A stretch of DNA of 64,000 bases. It comes from Rhabdophis nuchalis. Taxonomy: Eukaryota > Chordata > Lepidosauria > Squamata > Natricidae. Below, one piece after another: positions 1 through 11,999 of the stretch. The translations under genes and the position numbers were made by a program. Location of the stretch: contig CM077658.1 in assembly GCA_039707465.1 (NCBI GenBank), positions 15,718,574 to 15,782,573 of the forward strand. Direction: 5' to 3'. The notes under the pieces were generated by a model. The model had not been told where the DNA came from, did not search any database, and was given only the letters and a program-made list of their open reading frames with translations. Position 1 is the first letter of the stretch; every line of letters begins with the position of its first letter.

Positions 1-124
1 TTTTCTTTATTGGGCAAGGGATGTGGTTTCATTTTGCTTTTGATGGAATGAATGAAAATAATATTTGCTCTTTGCAGTTCCATACAGCAGCTGGGAAAGT
101 GAGTATTACTGCCCAGTCAAAATG

Positions 125-376
125 TGAGAAAGAAGGAAAGGAAAGGAAGGGATGGAAAGGAAAGGGAAAGGAAAGGAAAGGAAAGGAAGGAGGGAAAGAA
201 AAGGGGAAAAAGGAAGAGGAAGACAAGGAAGCTCCCAAAACAAGATATTTTTTTTAATTGGGCATGAAATGAAAGGAGGGAGAGGCAAGGGAAGAGACAG
301 GTATAGGAGAAGAAAGGAAAGTAAGCATAGGATAGGATAGAATTGGATATCATAAGATAACATAAGATAAGATAAC
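125..376. repeat. Purine-rich GGAAA-type low-complexity tract
   Basis: Positions 125-232 are almost pure purine built from GGAAA and GGGAAA units. Positions 266-376 continue as diverged AGG, ATAGG and ATAAG units. No gene is seen; the lysine/arginine-rich or serine/phenylalanine-rich open frames here are by-products. Confidence 0.85.
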
Positions 377-830
377 CTCCAGATCATATATTGATGAGAT
401 TTTATTGTTGTGGGGGGCATGTTTTAACTTGACCGTTCTCTATACTCTCTTTTTTTTTTTGAAGAGGGAGAAATTCAGATTTATCAGAAATACAAATGAA
501 ATAGTGAAAATGGACTGTTTCAGCTGACTGCAAGAAAGGGGCTTTTGATAACTGGTGGGCTTGCATTTGGGAAAGGGAATTGTGCCTGCTGCGTTCCTTC
601 TACCGAGATGTGGGGACAGCTTCGCTCATGATGCAGCTTTTTCCTCTAGGTGCTGCAGTGTTGGCAGTGTGAGTTATACAAGCCCCTTTCCCAAACTGTT
701 TAAGTTCCACCCCATGAACTGACATACTAAGGAGCATGAAAATATCTCATTAGAAGACAGGCAGCTGAGAGAACGAGGTTTATAACCTAGAGCAAGGCGA
801 GAAGAGAGAGGCACACATGTGCGTGCATGT

Positions 831-831
<1 letters not shown>
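377..831. other. Unassigned intronic sequence
   Basis: Unique-looking intronic DNA with a T run near 450. No repeat, RNA gene or coding frame recognised. Confidence 0.5.

Positions 832-891
<60 letters not shown>
832..891. repeat. (AC)n dinucleotide microsatellite
   Basis: About 29 uninterrupted AC units, preceded by a short mixed GT/CA stretch. Confidence 0.97.
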
Positions 892-897
<6 letters not shown>

Positions 898-1196
898 TTA
901 CAGCCAGACAATAGAACAGTATGGGAACACTTACATTCCGTACAAGGAATCTTCCCAGGGGGATGTGCGCAACCCTATTGGTGGATTAATAACATGTACT
1001 CTACGATGATTATACACCTTTTATTTTGCAGTTTGCAATGTAGCCAGCAGGTGTGTCTCTCATAGAAAGCAACCTGATGCATGGGGGGGGGGAGTTCTAT
1101 TCTCCATTGCGGGGCTCTGTAGCATCCTTGGCAAGAATGAATGATGCAGTTCAGAAACCAAAGCAAATAAAATTCTGTTGTATATGGAGGAGAGTC

Positions 1197-1314
1197 AGTC
1201 TCTCTGTCTCTGTTTCTGTGTGTGTGTGTGTCACTCTGCTTCTCTCTGTCTGTCTCTGTCTCTCTCTCTCTCTGTGTCTCTCTCTGTGTGTGTGTCTGCC
1301 TCTCTCTTCCTTCC
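1197..1314. repeat. Imperfect TC/TG low-complexity tract
   Basis: Mixed TCTC, TCTG and TGTG units on the + strand. Confidence 0.9.
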
Positions 1315-2423
1315 ACCTTGATCTTAGGTCCAACACAACTGTCCTGTTGCAATAAATGAAGAGCTGCTACTGGGCCATTATTGTTTGCTCTCCTACCTCC
1401 AAATCACTCAGTGGGAGTCCTTTCTATTTGGGGGAGGCAGAGAAGAGTGATAAAATGATGAGTCAGTCTCTCCCGTCGGGGCCCTTTACTCATTTCCAAA
1501 ACTCTATGCTACAACACATCCTGACATTCATCAAGTGCCCAAGCCCTCCACCACAGCTACAGAAAGTCAATGAAGGTTTATGTGTTACTGGGAGTTTCTC
1601 AAGAGCCTTGGCAATGATTGACTGCCTTCGCCATCCCAGCAGCGCCTCGGCAAATAATAAGACGTAGCAAATCAGCAAAAGGGGTGGGAAATGGGAGAGC
1701 CAAATGTATATTCTTTGCTCTCAGGGCTGGCTTCGGTTGCAGACCTGTTTGCTTATGCACAGGAAACTAAGCAACTTTCAGAAACCAGAGTTTTAGGATG
1801 CCAAGGCAATGGGTGATGATAATGAAGATGATGCTTTTATGTGCATATGTATACTTCCTTTTCTTTCAGGGCATTTAGCCCGCTTTTCCAATGGAGAAAC
1901 CATCTTTGTGTCATTGCAATTAATCATAAAGGCAGGCCGCTCAATAATTGTTGAGCGAGCATATTTTATTATGCAGTTTCGGTCCTAACTCCCCACTTAG
2001 AATTTTGCAATTTTTTAAAGCATTAATTGCGGTGTGGACATTTTGTTGCAAAATTCAGTCTGATGCCGAACAGCCAGAACAAAACGAGGAAAATGAGAAA
2101 CGGTCTTCATCTGATAGCGTAAAGGCTACTACAGCTGCTACAAATACTCAGCAGGTTGACAGTTGAAATATGCATCCGAATACATTAGATAAGGCTCTGT
2201 TTAGATGGAGATGGAACGATTGTGTCTTAATTTTGATGTTTGTCAGATGCTTCTTCTTCTCTCAAAGTTAACACAAGTAGCTATGAGAGCCTCTAGTGGT
2301 ATGTACTAAATAAGGGAAAAGGTCATTTGTATGACTTGTGCAACTTTCGGCTTGTATTTAGCTATTTCTGGAGGTTACAATCTCTAGCCACTCTGATTGT
2401 GGCCTTTAAAAAAAGAAATTGTT
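1315..2423. other. Unassigned intronic sequence
   Basis: No repeat family, RNA gene or splice-flanked exon recognised. Open frames are short and lack compositional bias. Confidence 0.5.
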
Positions 2424-3173
<750 letters not shown>

Positions 3174-4773
3174 GTATCCCGGCTTTTCATCAGATTCAGC
3201 TTTCCAATGGTCAATGATCGGAAATGGGGAGTGGCAGCGTCATGCAAAGAAAGTTGAACTGTGTGTTGGTATCATTATGTAAACAAGGCATCTGGGTGTG
3301 TGGATGTCTGTGTAAGTCCATAGAGAGGCAGAGGTTCATCCAGAGTCCTAGTCTAGTTATCTTATGCTTTGCTGTACATAGTTATGTGAGCTTTTCTTCT
3401 CAACTTTCAATTCGCTACTTCTCTTTCTAAAATGTTTGGGCAATACCACCATCCTCTTTTGCATTTCATGGCTCAGCCAGCTACTCTAGTTATTTGTGTC
3501 TTGATTTTGGTGAATGTAAATCTACGCCTCGTGCTAGTTCTGATTAGGGAATCCAATGTTTCTTAAAGAAACATAAAATTATCTTCTTTCGGGGGTGTTG
3601 AATTTTGAGGTTGTACCAAGTTACTTCATCTGCATTTGTTTTGTATCTCTTTTCTTGGTTGACTTGTATGAGGGGTTCTTTCCTAGTAGGACATGAATGT
3701 ATTCGCTCTCTATTAAATGTGAGTTGCTTCTGGTTTGGCTGAACTGGTAGTAGCATTGTGGCATTTTCTGAACATGGGCTCCAGCATGAGGCTGAAAGCT
3801 CAGAAGGCAAAACCTCTGGTCCCAGTGACCAACTCAGATTGGATCTTGCAACATTATCTTGGGACACATATATTCACGTTCATTTGTGAATCTTAGATAG
3901 TCATCGAAACCTTTGTTCTGAATTGTTATCCCTTAACCTTCTTACATTTTTTTTTCTTCCACTGTCATCTGACTTTCAATTCTTCCATATCTACTACTCA
4001 CTGGCACGTTCCCTGATTTCTTTCCTCCTCCTTGTCTTGTTTGCTTAATGTAGATTTTATGCCCTCCGGGCATCACATCTGTGCTGTGTAGCACCTGGCA
4101 TATTATTGGCACTAAATAATTGTTAAGTAGTAGAAGTAGCAGTGAATGAAGCACACTTTCAGATTAGATTTGCGCAGCTAAGCATCTCTATTTGTTTCAG
4201 CGAGAATAAACACAAGAGTTCAGGCTAATCTGCCTTTGATCCAAATTACCTGTTGTGAACCTTTATTTTTCATTACTTCACATGTGATTATGTACCTCTA
4301 TTAAGTTTGAAGCCGAAAGAAATGAGCTCAGGTAAATTAGAGAAGTCTCAACTCAGCCAAGTTTCCTGATGGATTTTTGCAGCTTTCCGAGTAGTAACAT
4401 CATTCAAAGTTGTCTGCCTCCCTAACAAAAGGGTGCACATCTATCAGAACAGCACAATTATGTGCTCAGGGAACTGTTTGTGACAAGTATCAAACTGGGA
4501 CTGCTATTGAAAAGGAGCAGAATTCTGCAAACTAGATTGTTTCTAGCTTGCACTTAAATCAGGGGCATCATTACCTTGTGTGAGGACCTGCTTCAGGATA
4601 CGGTAGCGTGAGGATGGGTCTTCAGATAGTTGTACTCTACAGAGATAAATCAAGGCAGAAGTTGCACACCAGAAGGCTAGAGCTGCACTCAGCAGAATGG
4701 AGAGATGAAGATGTAAATGCAGTGGAATTACTTATCACATTGTCATCTAAGAATGTAACCCATAAGCATTAAA
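3174..4773. other. Unassigned intronic sequence
   Basis: Roughly 1.6 kb with no recognised repeat, RNA gene or exon. Open frames are short and look like chance. Confidence 0.5.
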
Positions 4774-4774
4774 C

Positions 4775-4853
<79 letters not shown>

Positions 4854-4854
4854 C
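4774..4854. repeat. (CTTT)n microsatellite
   Basis: About 20 near-perfect CTTT units. Confidence 0.96.
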
Positions 4855-4892
4855 AAACATGTACAAGATAACAAGTATAGGTATGAACAAAG

Positions 4893-5185
4893 CAGGGCTG
4901 GGTTACTGCTGGTTTTACTACTGGTTTGCAATGCGCGTGCACCAGACCCGCACTGCGCATGTGTCCACTGTTTCATGTAAATTGTTCTGTGCACATGTGC
5001 AGAACAATTTACAGTGAACTGCGCATGGGCAGTCACTGAAATCCAAAATGGCGGTGGCTCAATAGCAGCAAGAGAACCGGTTCAGGGGCGTGGCAGGTCT
5101 GGGTTGTTGCCGATTTTGCAACACAGGGCTGACTTCCCCTACCGGTTCAGCCAAACCGGTCTGAACCAGCTGCAACCCACCTCTG
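4893..5185. mobile_element. hAT-like non-autonomous DNA transposon, family H1
   Basis: Inverted ends: CAGGGCTGGGTT on the left, and AACCCACCTCTG on the right (reverse complement CAGAGGTGGGTT). The flanking 8-mers GAACAAAG (4885-4892) and GAATAAAG (5186-5193) match at 7 of 8 bases, as expected for a hAT target duplication. The interior has CCGGTT motifs, a GCGCATG-rich section and an internal foldback at 4979-5010. No transposase. Confidence 0.75.
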
Positions 5186-5348
5186 GAATAAAGGAAGTAA
5201 ATACAGATAAATGGGGACAGTAGGCACGCTGGTGCACTTATGCACACCCCCTTTACTACTTATGCACCACCACCCTTATCACAATACAAAATCATTCATT
5301 CTCATACTTGGCATTTTTCTTTAGCATTCTTAACCTTAACCTATGAGA

Positions 5349-5612
5349 ATGGGGGCACGGTGGCCTAACTAAGTTTGAGCCTCAAGCACCGTGTGATGGG
5401 GTGAGCTCCTCTTCCCGCCTTAGCTCCTATCAATTACACAGTTCAAAAGCATGCCAATACAATTAGATAAATAGATACCACTTTGGTGGGAAGGTAAAAT
5501 GTTCCAGCCTCGGTGTATAGTCATGATGGCCATATGACCACAGAAACTTCTTCAGACAATGTTGATTCTCTTACTAGGAAATGGAGATGAGCACTGGCCC
5601 TTAAAGATGGAC
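5349..5612 (+). mobile_element. Diverged tRNA-derived SINE, family S
   Basis: Collinear with the other family S copies (for example 22235-22577): tRNA-like head with GTGGC, then GGAGTGAGCTCC-like, ACTTTGGTGGGAAGGTAA, GGCCATATGACC and GGAAATGGAGATGAGCAC segments. Strongly diverged, so an old copy. Confidence 0.7.
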
Positions 5613-6321
5613 ACAAATGGACAGGAGAAAACTTTTACCTTTTTTATAGCTCAGAGAGGTCTTATACAGGCTTTTGATGCATCATGCCAATTGCAGTCCA
5701 TGTATCATCCTTGATGATCCTCTGAGTTTCTTCATCTCAGGGACTAAAGAAAATGCTTTTCCGTTGAAGTTTAAATAATCTAAGTATTCCCTCTGACCAA
5801 ATAATCTTTCCTGCTTTTAAATGACAAATGCCCTGATAAGTTCACCCAGGAATGTTCAACCTTTAACCCATGCAATAAACATGAGCATGGCACAAAGTAA
5901 AAAATGTGGTGGAAGATCCATGCATATCCTTGTGGGAAATTTCACATACATTTGGAGAATGTATTGGAAGTCTACCAAACAATCAACTGTTCCACCTTTT
6001 GTGTTGTTGGTGCTGCTGCTTCTGGGATTTGCAATTAAGCAGTATTTTGTTTCAATGTGAAAGATATGTTATGGTGGAATGCAAAAATAAAATCTGCTCC
6101 ATCTCACCTTACTTTGATTGTAGCACATTGCTACTTTCTGTGGGCTTTAAGTGTTTGTGTTGTCTTTGTATATTTGTTCATTGCCTGTCAGAAATGAATG
6201 GCAACTTGTGTGGCACTATGTCTATCTACTGCTAATTCCATGGGGGTCTTCTGCCTGATTTTCTGCAGACAATCCATTTGAATCTTTAGAAAGAGCTATT
6301 AGTCAGAGATTCTCCTGCTTC

Positions 6322-6323
<2 letters not shown>
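5613..6323. other. Unassigned intronic sequence
   Basis: No recognised repeat or exon. Confidence 0.5.
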
Positions 6324-6408
<85 letters not shown>

Positions 6409-6411
6409 GCA
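6324..6411. repeat. Compound (CTG)n(CTA)n(CCA)n trinucleotide repeat
   Basis: About 12 CTG units run directly into about 14 CTA units, then degenerate CCA/CAC units. A compound microsatellite produced by unit conversion. Confidence 0.95.
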
Positions 6412-6434
6412 CCATTACCACTACTTTTATAACC

Positions 6435-6490
6435 AATTTAGTTGTATGCATGATGTACAATGACAATAAAGGCTATACTACATTACTACT
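6435..6490 (+). mobile_element. Retroposon 3' end, TACAATGACAATAAAG type
   Basis: TACAATGACAATAAAG followed by an imperfect TACTAC/ATTACT tail matches, in the opposite orientation, the CTTTATTGTCATTGTA segments at 28097 and 34366, both of which adjoin AAT repeats. Likely the 3' end of a LINE or LINE-mobilised SINE; the family is not named with confidence. Confidence 0.5.
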
Positions 6491-6613
6491 ATTATAAACT
6501 TTCTGGAAGTAGCAATCTTACCAGCAACTGCTGGATTTTTCTCTGTTCCCTTCAGGAGTTTATCTGCAGACATAATATGTTCCCTAGACTGCCAGCTTTA
6601 CATCTGTCTATTC

Positions 6614-6891
6614 CAGTGGTGGGATTCAATTATTTTTTACTACCGGTTCTGTGGGCGTGGCTTCGTGGGCATCGCAAGGAGAGGATACCGTAAAATCTCC
6701 ATTCCCTCCCCACTTCAGGGGAAGGTTATTGCAAAATCCCCATTCCCTCCTGATCAGCTGGGACTTGGGAGGCAGAGAATAGATGGGGGGTGGGGCCAGT
6801 CAGAGGTGGTATCTACTGGTTCTCCGAACTACTCAAAATTTCCACTACTGGTTCTCCAGAACTGGTGAGAACCTGCTGAATACTACTTCTG
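6614..6891. mobile_element. hAT-like non-autonomous DNA transposon, family H1
   Basis: Ends CAGTGGTGGGATTCA and TGAATACTACTTCTG form imperfect terminal inverted repeats. Flanks GTCTATTC (6606-6613) and GTCTACTC (6892-6899) are a 7-of-8 target duplication. The interior carries repeated CCGGTTCT/GGTTCTCC motifs and GTGGGCGTGGC. No transposase. Confidence 0.8.
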
Positions 6892-8052
6892 GTCTACTCT
6901 ATCCTCTGAAACCTTCACTGCTAATTCTGGTGTGGCTTCATTAAAATCCAAGGCATCACACCTGTGATTTTGTTTTCTTTGTGGCCTCGTACACCATTTC
7001 TGACTCTAGATTCGAGCTTTTGTCTGCCAGTTGGTTAAATCCACTCTTACCCATTGTTCCATTCCGTTGTTGCCCGGTGTCCTGAACAATACGACTCTTG
7101 GTCACCAGCCGCCGTTGTCAAAGATAATCTGCTGGTCACATCTGCATGTCAGCGGCAGCCATAGAGAAGAAACCCCCGAGTCTGTCAGAGTGTGAGGCGA
7201 AGGCATTAGCGGTTTCAATTCTGCTTTATTTCCCACTTGAAATGGAGGAAAACAGACAAAAAACAAATAAGAAAGCTAAACAGTTGCGTGAGAGCTAGCA
7301 ATTTGCCGAGGAGCCAGTGACAGACACTGTATTATCATAATTGTCTCTTCTACATGATAGGACAGAAAAATAATAATGTCATTTTATTTATAGACGGGGT
7401 GTCCCCTTTATGAGAGTCAAGCAAGTTTCTGCCAACTGGAGTAGGTCAAATGACATCTTTTGATCAGGCCTGTCCAAAGAGATCAAAGATGAATGGCAGG
7501 TAATGGATAGCCAATGACAAACCAAATCTAAAACAGAAATAAGACTGCCAATTACTCATTAAAGGCTTACCTAACCAAGGCAGGCTGCTTGACATGTTAC
7601 CCGATCACCTAAATCAACTGAGCGTAGGTGCTAAAATTGTGTATTATCATTGGAAATGGCTATTATTTCCTGCCTAACATTTCTGTTAAAGCTTTGTTTG
7701 TCTGACCAGGCATCTCGGGGAAAGGAGAGAAAAAAAACCCTGCTCCTTCTGGCGAGATTCTTAGGAGTTTGTGAACATTACGATGGGCACCAAAGATTTT
7801 CATTAATGATATTTAATAAGAATGTTATCTTTTTGCCCCTGATGAGAACATGCCTCTTCTTGCCCTGAATTTTCCTTTCTCCAAGATGGCCATCTCTGTC
7901 CAAATTTGAAGCCCATTTTTCAACCAGTTCAATTTTCAGAAGGAAGCAGAGATGTAGACCTCCGTGAGATATATTTGTTTAATGGATCCGTCGTAAAATT
8001 GTTAATTTAAACTGAGAAAATATTAGTGCTAATATAAGTAGTCCTTGACTTA
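6892..8052. other. Unassigned intronic sequence
   Basis: No repeat recognised. Part of 7200-7700 is non-repetitive, AT-rich and contains TAAT motifs, so it is a possible conserved non-coding block; this is speculation without an alignment. Confidence 0.45.
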
Positions 8053-8105
8053 GGTAAAAGTAAAGGTTCCTCTCGCACATCTGTGCTAGTTGTTCCATTT
8101 TAGAT
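8053..8105 (-). mobile_element. SINE family S, terminal fragment
   Basis: GGTAAAAGTAAAGGTTCC then CTCGCACATCTGTGCTAGTT matches the 3'-terminal segment of family S in antisense. The rest of the SINE is absent. Confidence 0.7.
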
Positions 8106-8219
8106 GGCTTATTAATTTTTTTTACTTTTAATTTGGTGATAGCCGAGGCTTCTGGAGGCCTGCTTTGAAATAGGACGCATAGAATTCAAGCGGCATTATT
8201 CCTGGGGAAATGTGTACAG

Positions 8220-8393
8220 CAGTGGTGGGTTTCTGCTACTCGCGAGAGCTGGTTGGTGAAATTTAGAGAACCGGTGAGAGGGGGTTCCACCGGCGTACCT
8301 GGAAGTAAATCTGGCCCGCTGCTGCCAGTGACCCAACGGGAAGGAAAGGACAGGAAAGTAAAGGAAGGAAGAAAGGAAGGAAGGAAGGAAGGA

Positions 8394-8441
<48 letters not shown>

Positions 8442-8617
8442 ATGTATCATCACAATTGAGTCCAAAATTTTGGTTGCTAAGCAAGAGCATTGTTAAATGA
8501 GTTTCACCACATTTTAAAAGGTGGCCACTCCCACCCTGTCACATGACTGCCAAGCCACGCCCACAAAATTGGCCACACCTACAGAGTAGGTTCTAAAAAA
8601 TTTGAAACCCACCACTG
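8220..8617. mobile_element. hAT-like non-autonomous DNA transposon, family H1, with perfect target duplication
   Basis: Terminal inverted repeats CAGTGGTGGGTTTC and GAAACCCACCACTG are perfect. Both flanks are GTGTACAG (8212-8219 and 8618-8625), an exact 8-bp target duplication. The interior holds a GAAA microsatellite and a stretch (about 8447-8520) resembling the ACCACAATTGAG-type repeat M of 14475-15025, so this copy is composite. Confidence 0.88.
8341..8441. repeat. (GGAA)n(GAAA)n microsatellite inside a transposon
   Basis: Imperfect GGAA units followed by about 14 GAAA units, lying within the element at 8220-8617. Confidence 0.95.
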
Positions 8618-9078
8618 GTGTACAGGGCAACAATCTTAATGTATTTTATCTGACTGGATTTTATTCTTTATTTACCCTCCATAAAAAGCTGAGGTAAAAG
8701 AAAAAGTGCCTCTCAACCAGAAACATCAGAAATACTATGCCTGCTCAGGCAACAATATAAATTATGTAAAATTCAGAACGGTTTTGTGGGGATGGTTTTG
8801 TAGGGGAAAGGCAGAAAATGAGATGATATGTGAGATATCTGAGAACCAAGAGTGAGGACAGACATGGGCATTTATAAGCAGAGAAGAGTCACCTTCTTCT
8901 CATGAGAAGGCCCACACACCTTCTGCTCTGTTCACTCACACTATTTGCCCTCAGTAGTTAAGAGGGCAAGAAGCCTGTTATGGCATTAAGGAGAGGCTTT
9001 TGGCAGTAAAATTATGGCCTTTGCAAGTCTGCACTAAAAAATATGGATTCGTTAGTGTACAAGTAATTAGTGTATAGG
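8618..9078. other. Unassigned intronic sequence
   Basis: No repeat or exon recognised. Confidence 0.5.
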
Positions 9079-9212
9079 TGCTCGTTGACTTACAATTGTT
9101 CATTTAGTAACTGAAGAAGTTACAAGAGCACCGAACAAAGTCAATTACAATTTTCACACTTACAACTAGTGGTGGGATGCAACCAATTTGGTGAGCGCGC
9201 ACTTTGCACACA
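9079..9212. mobile_element. Fragments of repeat M and hAT-like family H1
   Basis: 9079-9168 (CGTTGACTTACAATTGTTC ... TTTTCACACTTACAAC) matches one end of repeat M, antisense to 14475. It abuts AGTGGTGGGATGCAACC at 9169, a truncated H1 end. Neither element is complete. Confidence 0.55.
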
Positions 9213-9668
9213 CAATCACCATTCAAAGGCTGACCTTTTTAAGCTTCAAAACTTACCCTCTATGTCAGCACCTGATGTGCAGCAATCCTCTGCATCACGC
9301 AAATCAGCTGAGCTAAAAAACAGGGAACAGGACAGGAAAGCACAGGGTGATGATGATGATGATGATGTGGTCGATACCTAGGATGCTGGCAGCAATCCGT
9401 ATCAACCCTCAGTGCCAGTCAATAATATTTGTGATACATTTTTAAATGTTCAGTTGACTGAATTTCATGTTTAATGAATAAAAGTATAACAACAACAACT
9501 TTTGTTTACAGGGTTAGAGTCAGGAGATAGATAGGGAGAAGAGTTTTTTGAAATTACAGAAATTTCACTTTATGCCATCTCTGTCTTCTGATATACTTTT
9601 CTACTTTATAAAATAATTACTTTTCTTTACATTAACTTCTACTAGCTGAACATTTTGGTCATTTAATG
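9213..9668. other. Unassigned intronic sequence
   Basis: Contains a short GATGAT run near 9352-9366. No gene or repeat family recognised. Confidence 0.5.
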
Positions 9669-10013
9669 CAGGGGTCTCCAACCTTTGCAACTTTAAGTCT
9701 GAAGGACTTCAGCTCCCAGACTTCTCCAGCCAGCTTTGCTGGGAGCTGAAGTCCTTCAGACTTTATTTATTATTATTTTTTATTTTTCAAATTTATATAC
9801 CGCCCTATTTTCCGTGGTAGGACTCAGGGCAATGCACAGAAAAAGTAAAAACCACAGCACATACCTATAATATAAAATGGAATTAAATAGTAAAATCTGT
9901 GCTAAGAAAAATTAAGACCACTAAAATTAACTTTAAAATTAAACCCTTAATCTATACCAGGCCGGCCAGATGGAAAAAATGCGTTTTTAAGTTGCAAAGG
10001 TTGGAGACCCCTG
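9669..10013. mobile_element. hAT-like palindromic MITE, family H2, interrupted by an L2 LINE
   Basis: Ends CAGGGGTCTCCAACCTTTGC and GCAAAGGTTGGAGACCCCTG are perfect inverted repeats. Flanks ATTTAATG (9661-9668) and ATTTAATG (10014-10021) are an exact 8-bp target duplication. The same element occurs uninterrupted at 37173-37298. Here about 225 bp of LINE sequence interrupts the right arm. Confidence 0.92.
9764..9988 (-). mobile_element. CR1/L2-clade LINE 3' end nested in a hAT MITE
   Basis: Antisense: (ATTT/ATT)n tail, ATTTATATACCGCCCTATTTTC near the tail, and GGCCGGCCAGATGGAAAAAA at the C-terminal coding end, collinear with the LINE at 11967-12617. It lies between CTTCAGACTT and TTAAGTTGC, which are contiguous in the intact MITE, so the LINE inserted after the MITE. 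Confidence 0.85.
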
Positions 10014-10683
10014 ATTTAATGTATTGCAGCACTTCATTTCTTTGTGGATTTGCAGCAAAAACAATGAAGAGTCCTGTGACTCTTACAGGTGTGCACATTT
10101 ATTGTCGCATAAACTGGTTGCACTCTACTTTGTCACGCTGCCTCATTTTATATTTATGAATCTGTGATGAAATTTAAATAGTTTTTAAAATCTGGATTTA
10201 ACTGTAGATGTTGTGTTTGTAAGACACATGACTCAGAAGAGTGATGAGTGAACATACAAAGAGGCAGTCTGAACGAGAAGTGATTTCCCCCCACTTTTAT
10301 TGAAACATATATAATATTATATTCTTGAAATATCTTTGTATTCTAATTTCTGTTTGGAAGATGATCTACTATTCCTAGACTCTTTTTTCTGCCCCCACCT
10401 TCCTCATGGTTCCATTCAGTCTACATTCTCTTGATAGCCTAAATAACATATTTAGAAGCATAATTAGTTATAATTAGAAGCAAACAAACACAATTTATGC
10501 AGGGTAATTGATTATAAAAGATTAACAGGTAGCAGTTGCATTGGGAAATACCTCAATTCAGAATTTAATCACAATTGGTTTGCTTCAGTTTTTTTGGTGT
10601 GTGTGTGTGTCTAGACAAAAACACAGCCGCACCCTGATCAGGTAGTTTGGCCAGGGGGAAATAGTTCTTCTCAATCTGTCAAC
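10014..10683. other. Unassigned intronic sequence
   Basis: No repeat or exon recognised; a short GT run occurs near 10599. Confidence 0.5.
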
Positions 10684-11441
10684 TCAGGTTCACCTGGTAC
10701 GCCAGTTGCGTCCCTTTCTGGACTGGGGCGCCCTCCGCACAGTCACTCAAGCACTCGTGACATCTCGCCTTGACTATTGCAACGCTCTCTACATGGGGCT
10801 CCCCTTGAGGTGCATCCGAAGGCTCCAGTTAGTCCAGAACGTGGCCGCGCAGGGGATTTTAGGAACATCTCGAAGTTCCCATGTAACACCTCTCCTGCGC
10901 GAGCTGGACTGTCTACCGGTGGCCTTCCGGGTGCGCTTCAAGGTGCTTGTTACCATCTTTAAATCGCTCCATGGCTCAGGGCCTAGTTACTTGCGGGACT
11001 GCCTCCTGCCACATACCTCCCACCGACCGATTCGCTCCCACAGAGAGGACCTTCTCAGGGCGCCGACTGCCAGTCAATGCCGACTGGTGACGCCCAGGAA
11101 CAGGGCCTTCTCTGTGGCGGGGCCCGCCCTCTGGAACGACCTCCCCCCCAAACTCCGCACCATCACCGACCTTCCCCTCTTCTGCCGCTCACTTAAGACA
11201 CTTCTTTTCCAGCAAGCTGGACTGGCGTAGAACTTGAATTTTAGAACAATAGAGCCTCAGCCAAGTTAGATAGGTTTTTTAATGGGATTTTAGCACAGGT
11301 TTTCTATTTAATTTCTTTTTAACTTTTGTATATTGTTATTTATTGTATATTTTAATGTCCTGTGTACCGCCCAGAGTCCGTCTCGATGGAGATTGGTGCG
11401 GTTAACAAACCGAATAAATAAATAAAATAAATAAATAAACT
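10684..11441 (+). mobile_element. CR1/L2-clade LINE, 5'-truncated, reverse transcriptase C-terminal region
   Basis: An uninterrupted frame at 10706-11230 encodes the conserved C-terminal region of a CR1/L2-type polyprotein: TSRLDYCNALYMGLP, LQLVQN, SHVTPLLRELDCLPVAFRVR, FKSLHGSGPSYLRD and ALWNDLPPKLRT. It is followed by a 3' UTR with GTACCGCCCAGAGTC and an AATAAATAAATA tail. Catalytic reverse transcriptase motifs lie beyond the truncation, so it cannot transpose. A relatively young copy, since 174 codons remain open. Confidence 0.92.
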
Positions 11442-11649
11442 CCTACTAAATTCCTCCTGTTTTAAAGCCAGGCATTGTCATAGAAGAATGACAAAGTCTA
11501 AGATCCAGTTGCTACAATTCTTGATAAACTCAGTATTGGAGTTTAATTTTCCCCAAAATCCCAAACCTCAAATCACAATGTAATTGATTTCTCAGACATT
11601 CAGATGCTGTTCTCAACTCAACATATATTCAGAGATATATTATAACATA

Positions 11650-11968
11650 AGGTAAAGGTTTCCCTCGCACATATGTGCTAGTTCCTGACTCTAGGGGGAG
11701 GTGTTCATCTCCGTTTCAAAGCCGAAGAGCCAGCACTGTCTGAAGACGTCTCCATGGTCATGTGACTGGCATGACTAAACGCCAAAGGGGCACAAAATGC
11801 TGTTACCTTCCCACCAAAGGTGGTGCCTACTTTTCTACTTGCATTTTTACATGCTTTCCAACTAGGTTGGCAGAAGCTGGGACAAGTAACGGGAGCTCAC
11901 TTCATTAGGCGGAGCTAAGGATTCGAACTGTCGAACTGACAACCTTTCTAATCAACAAGCTTAGCATT

Positions 11969-11999
<31 letters not shown>

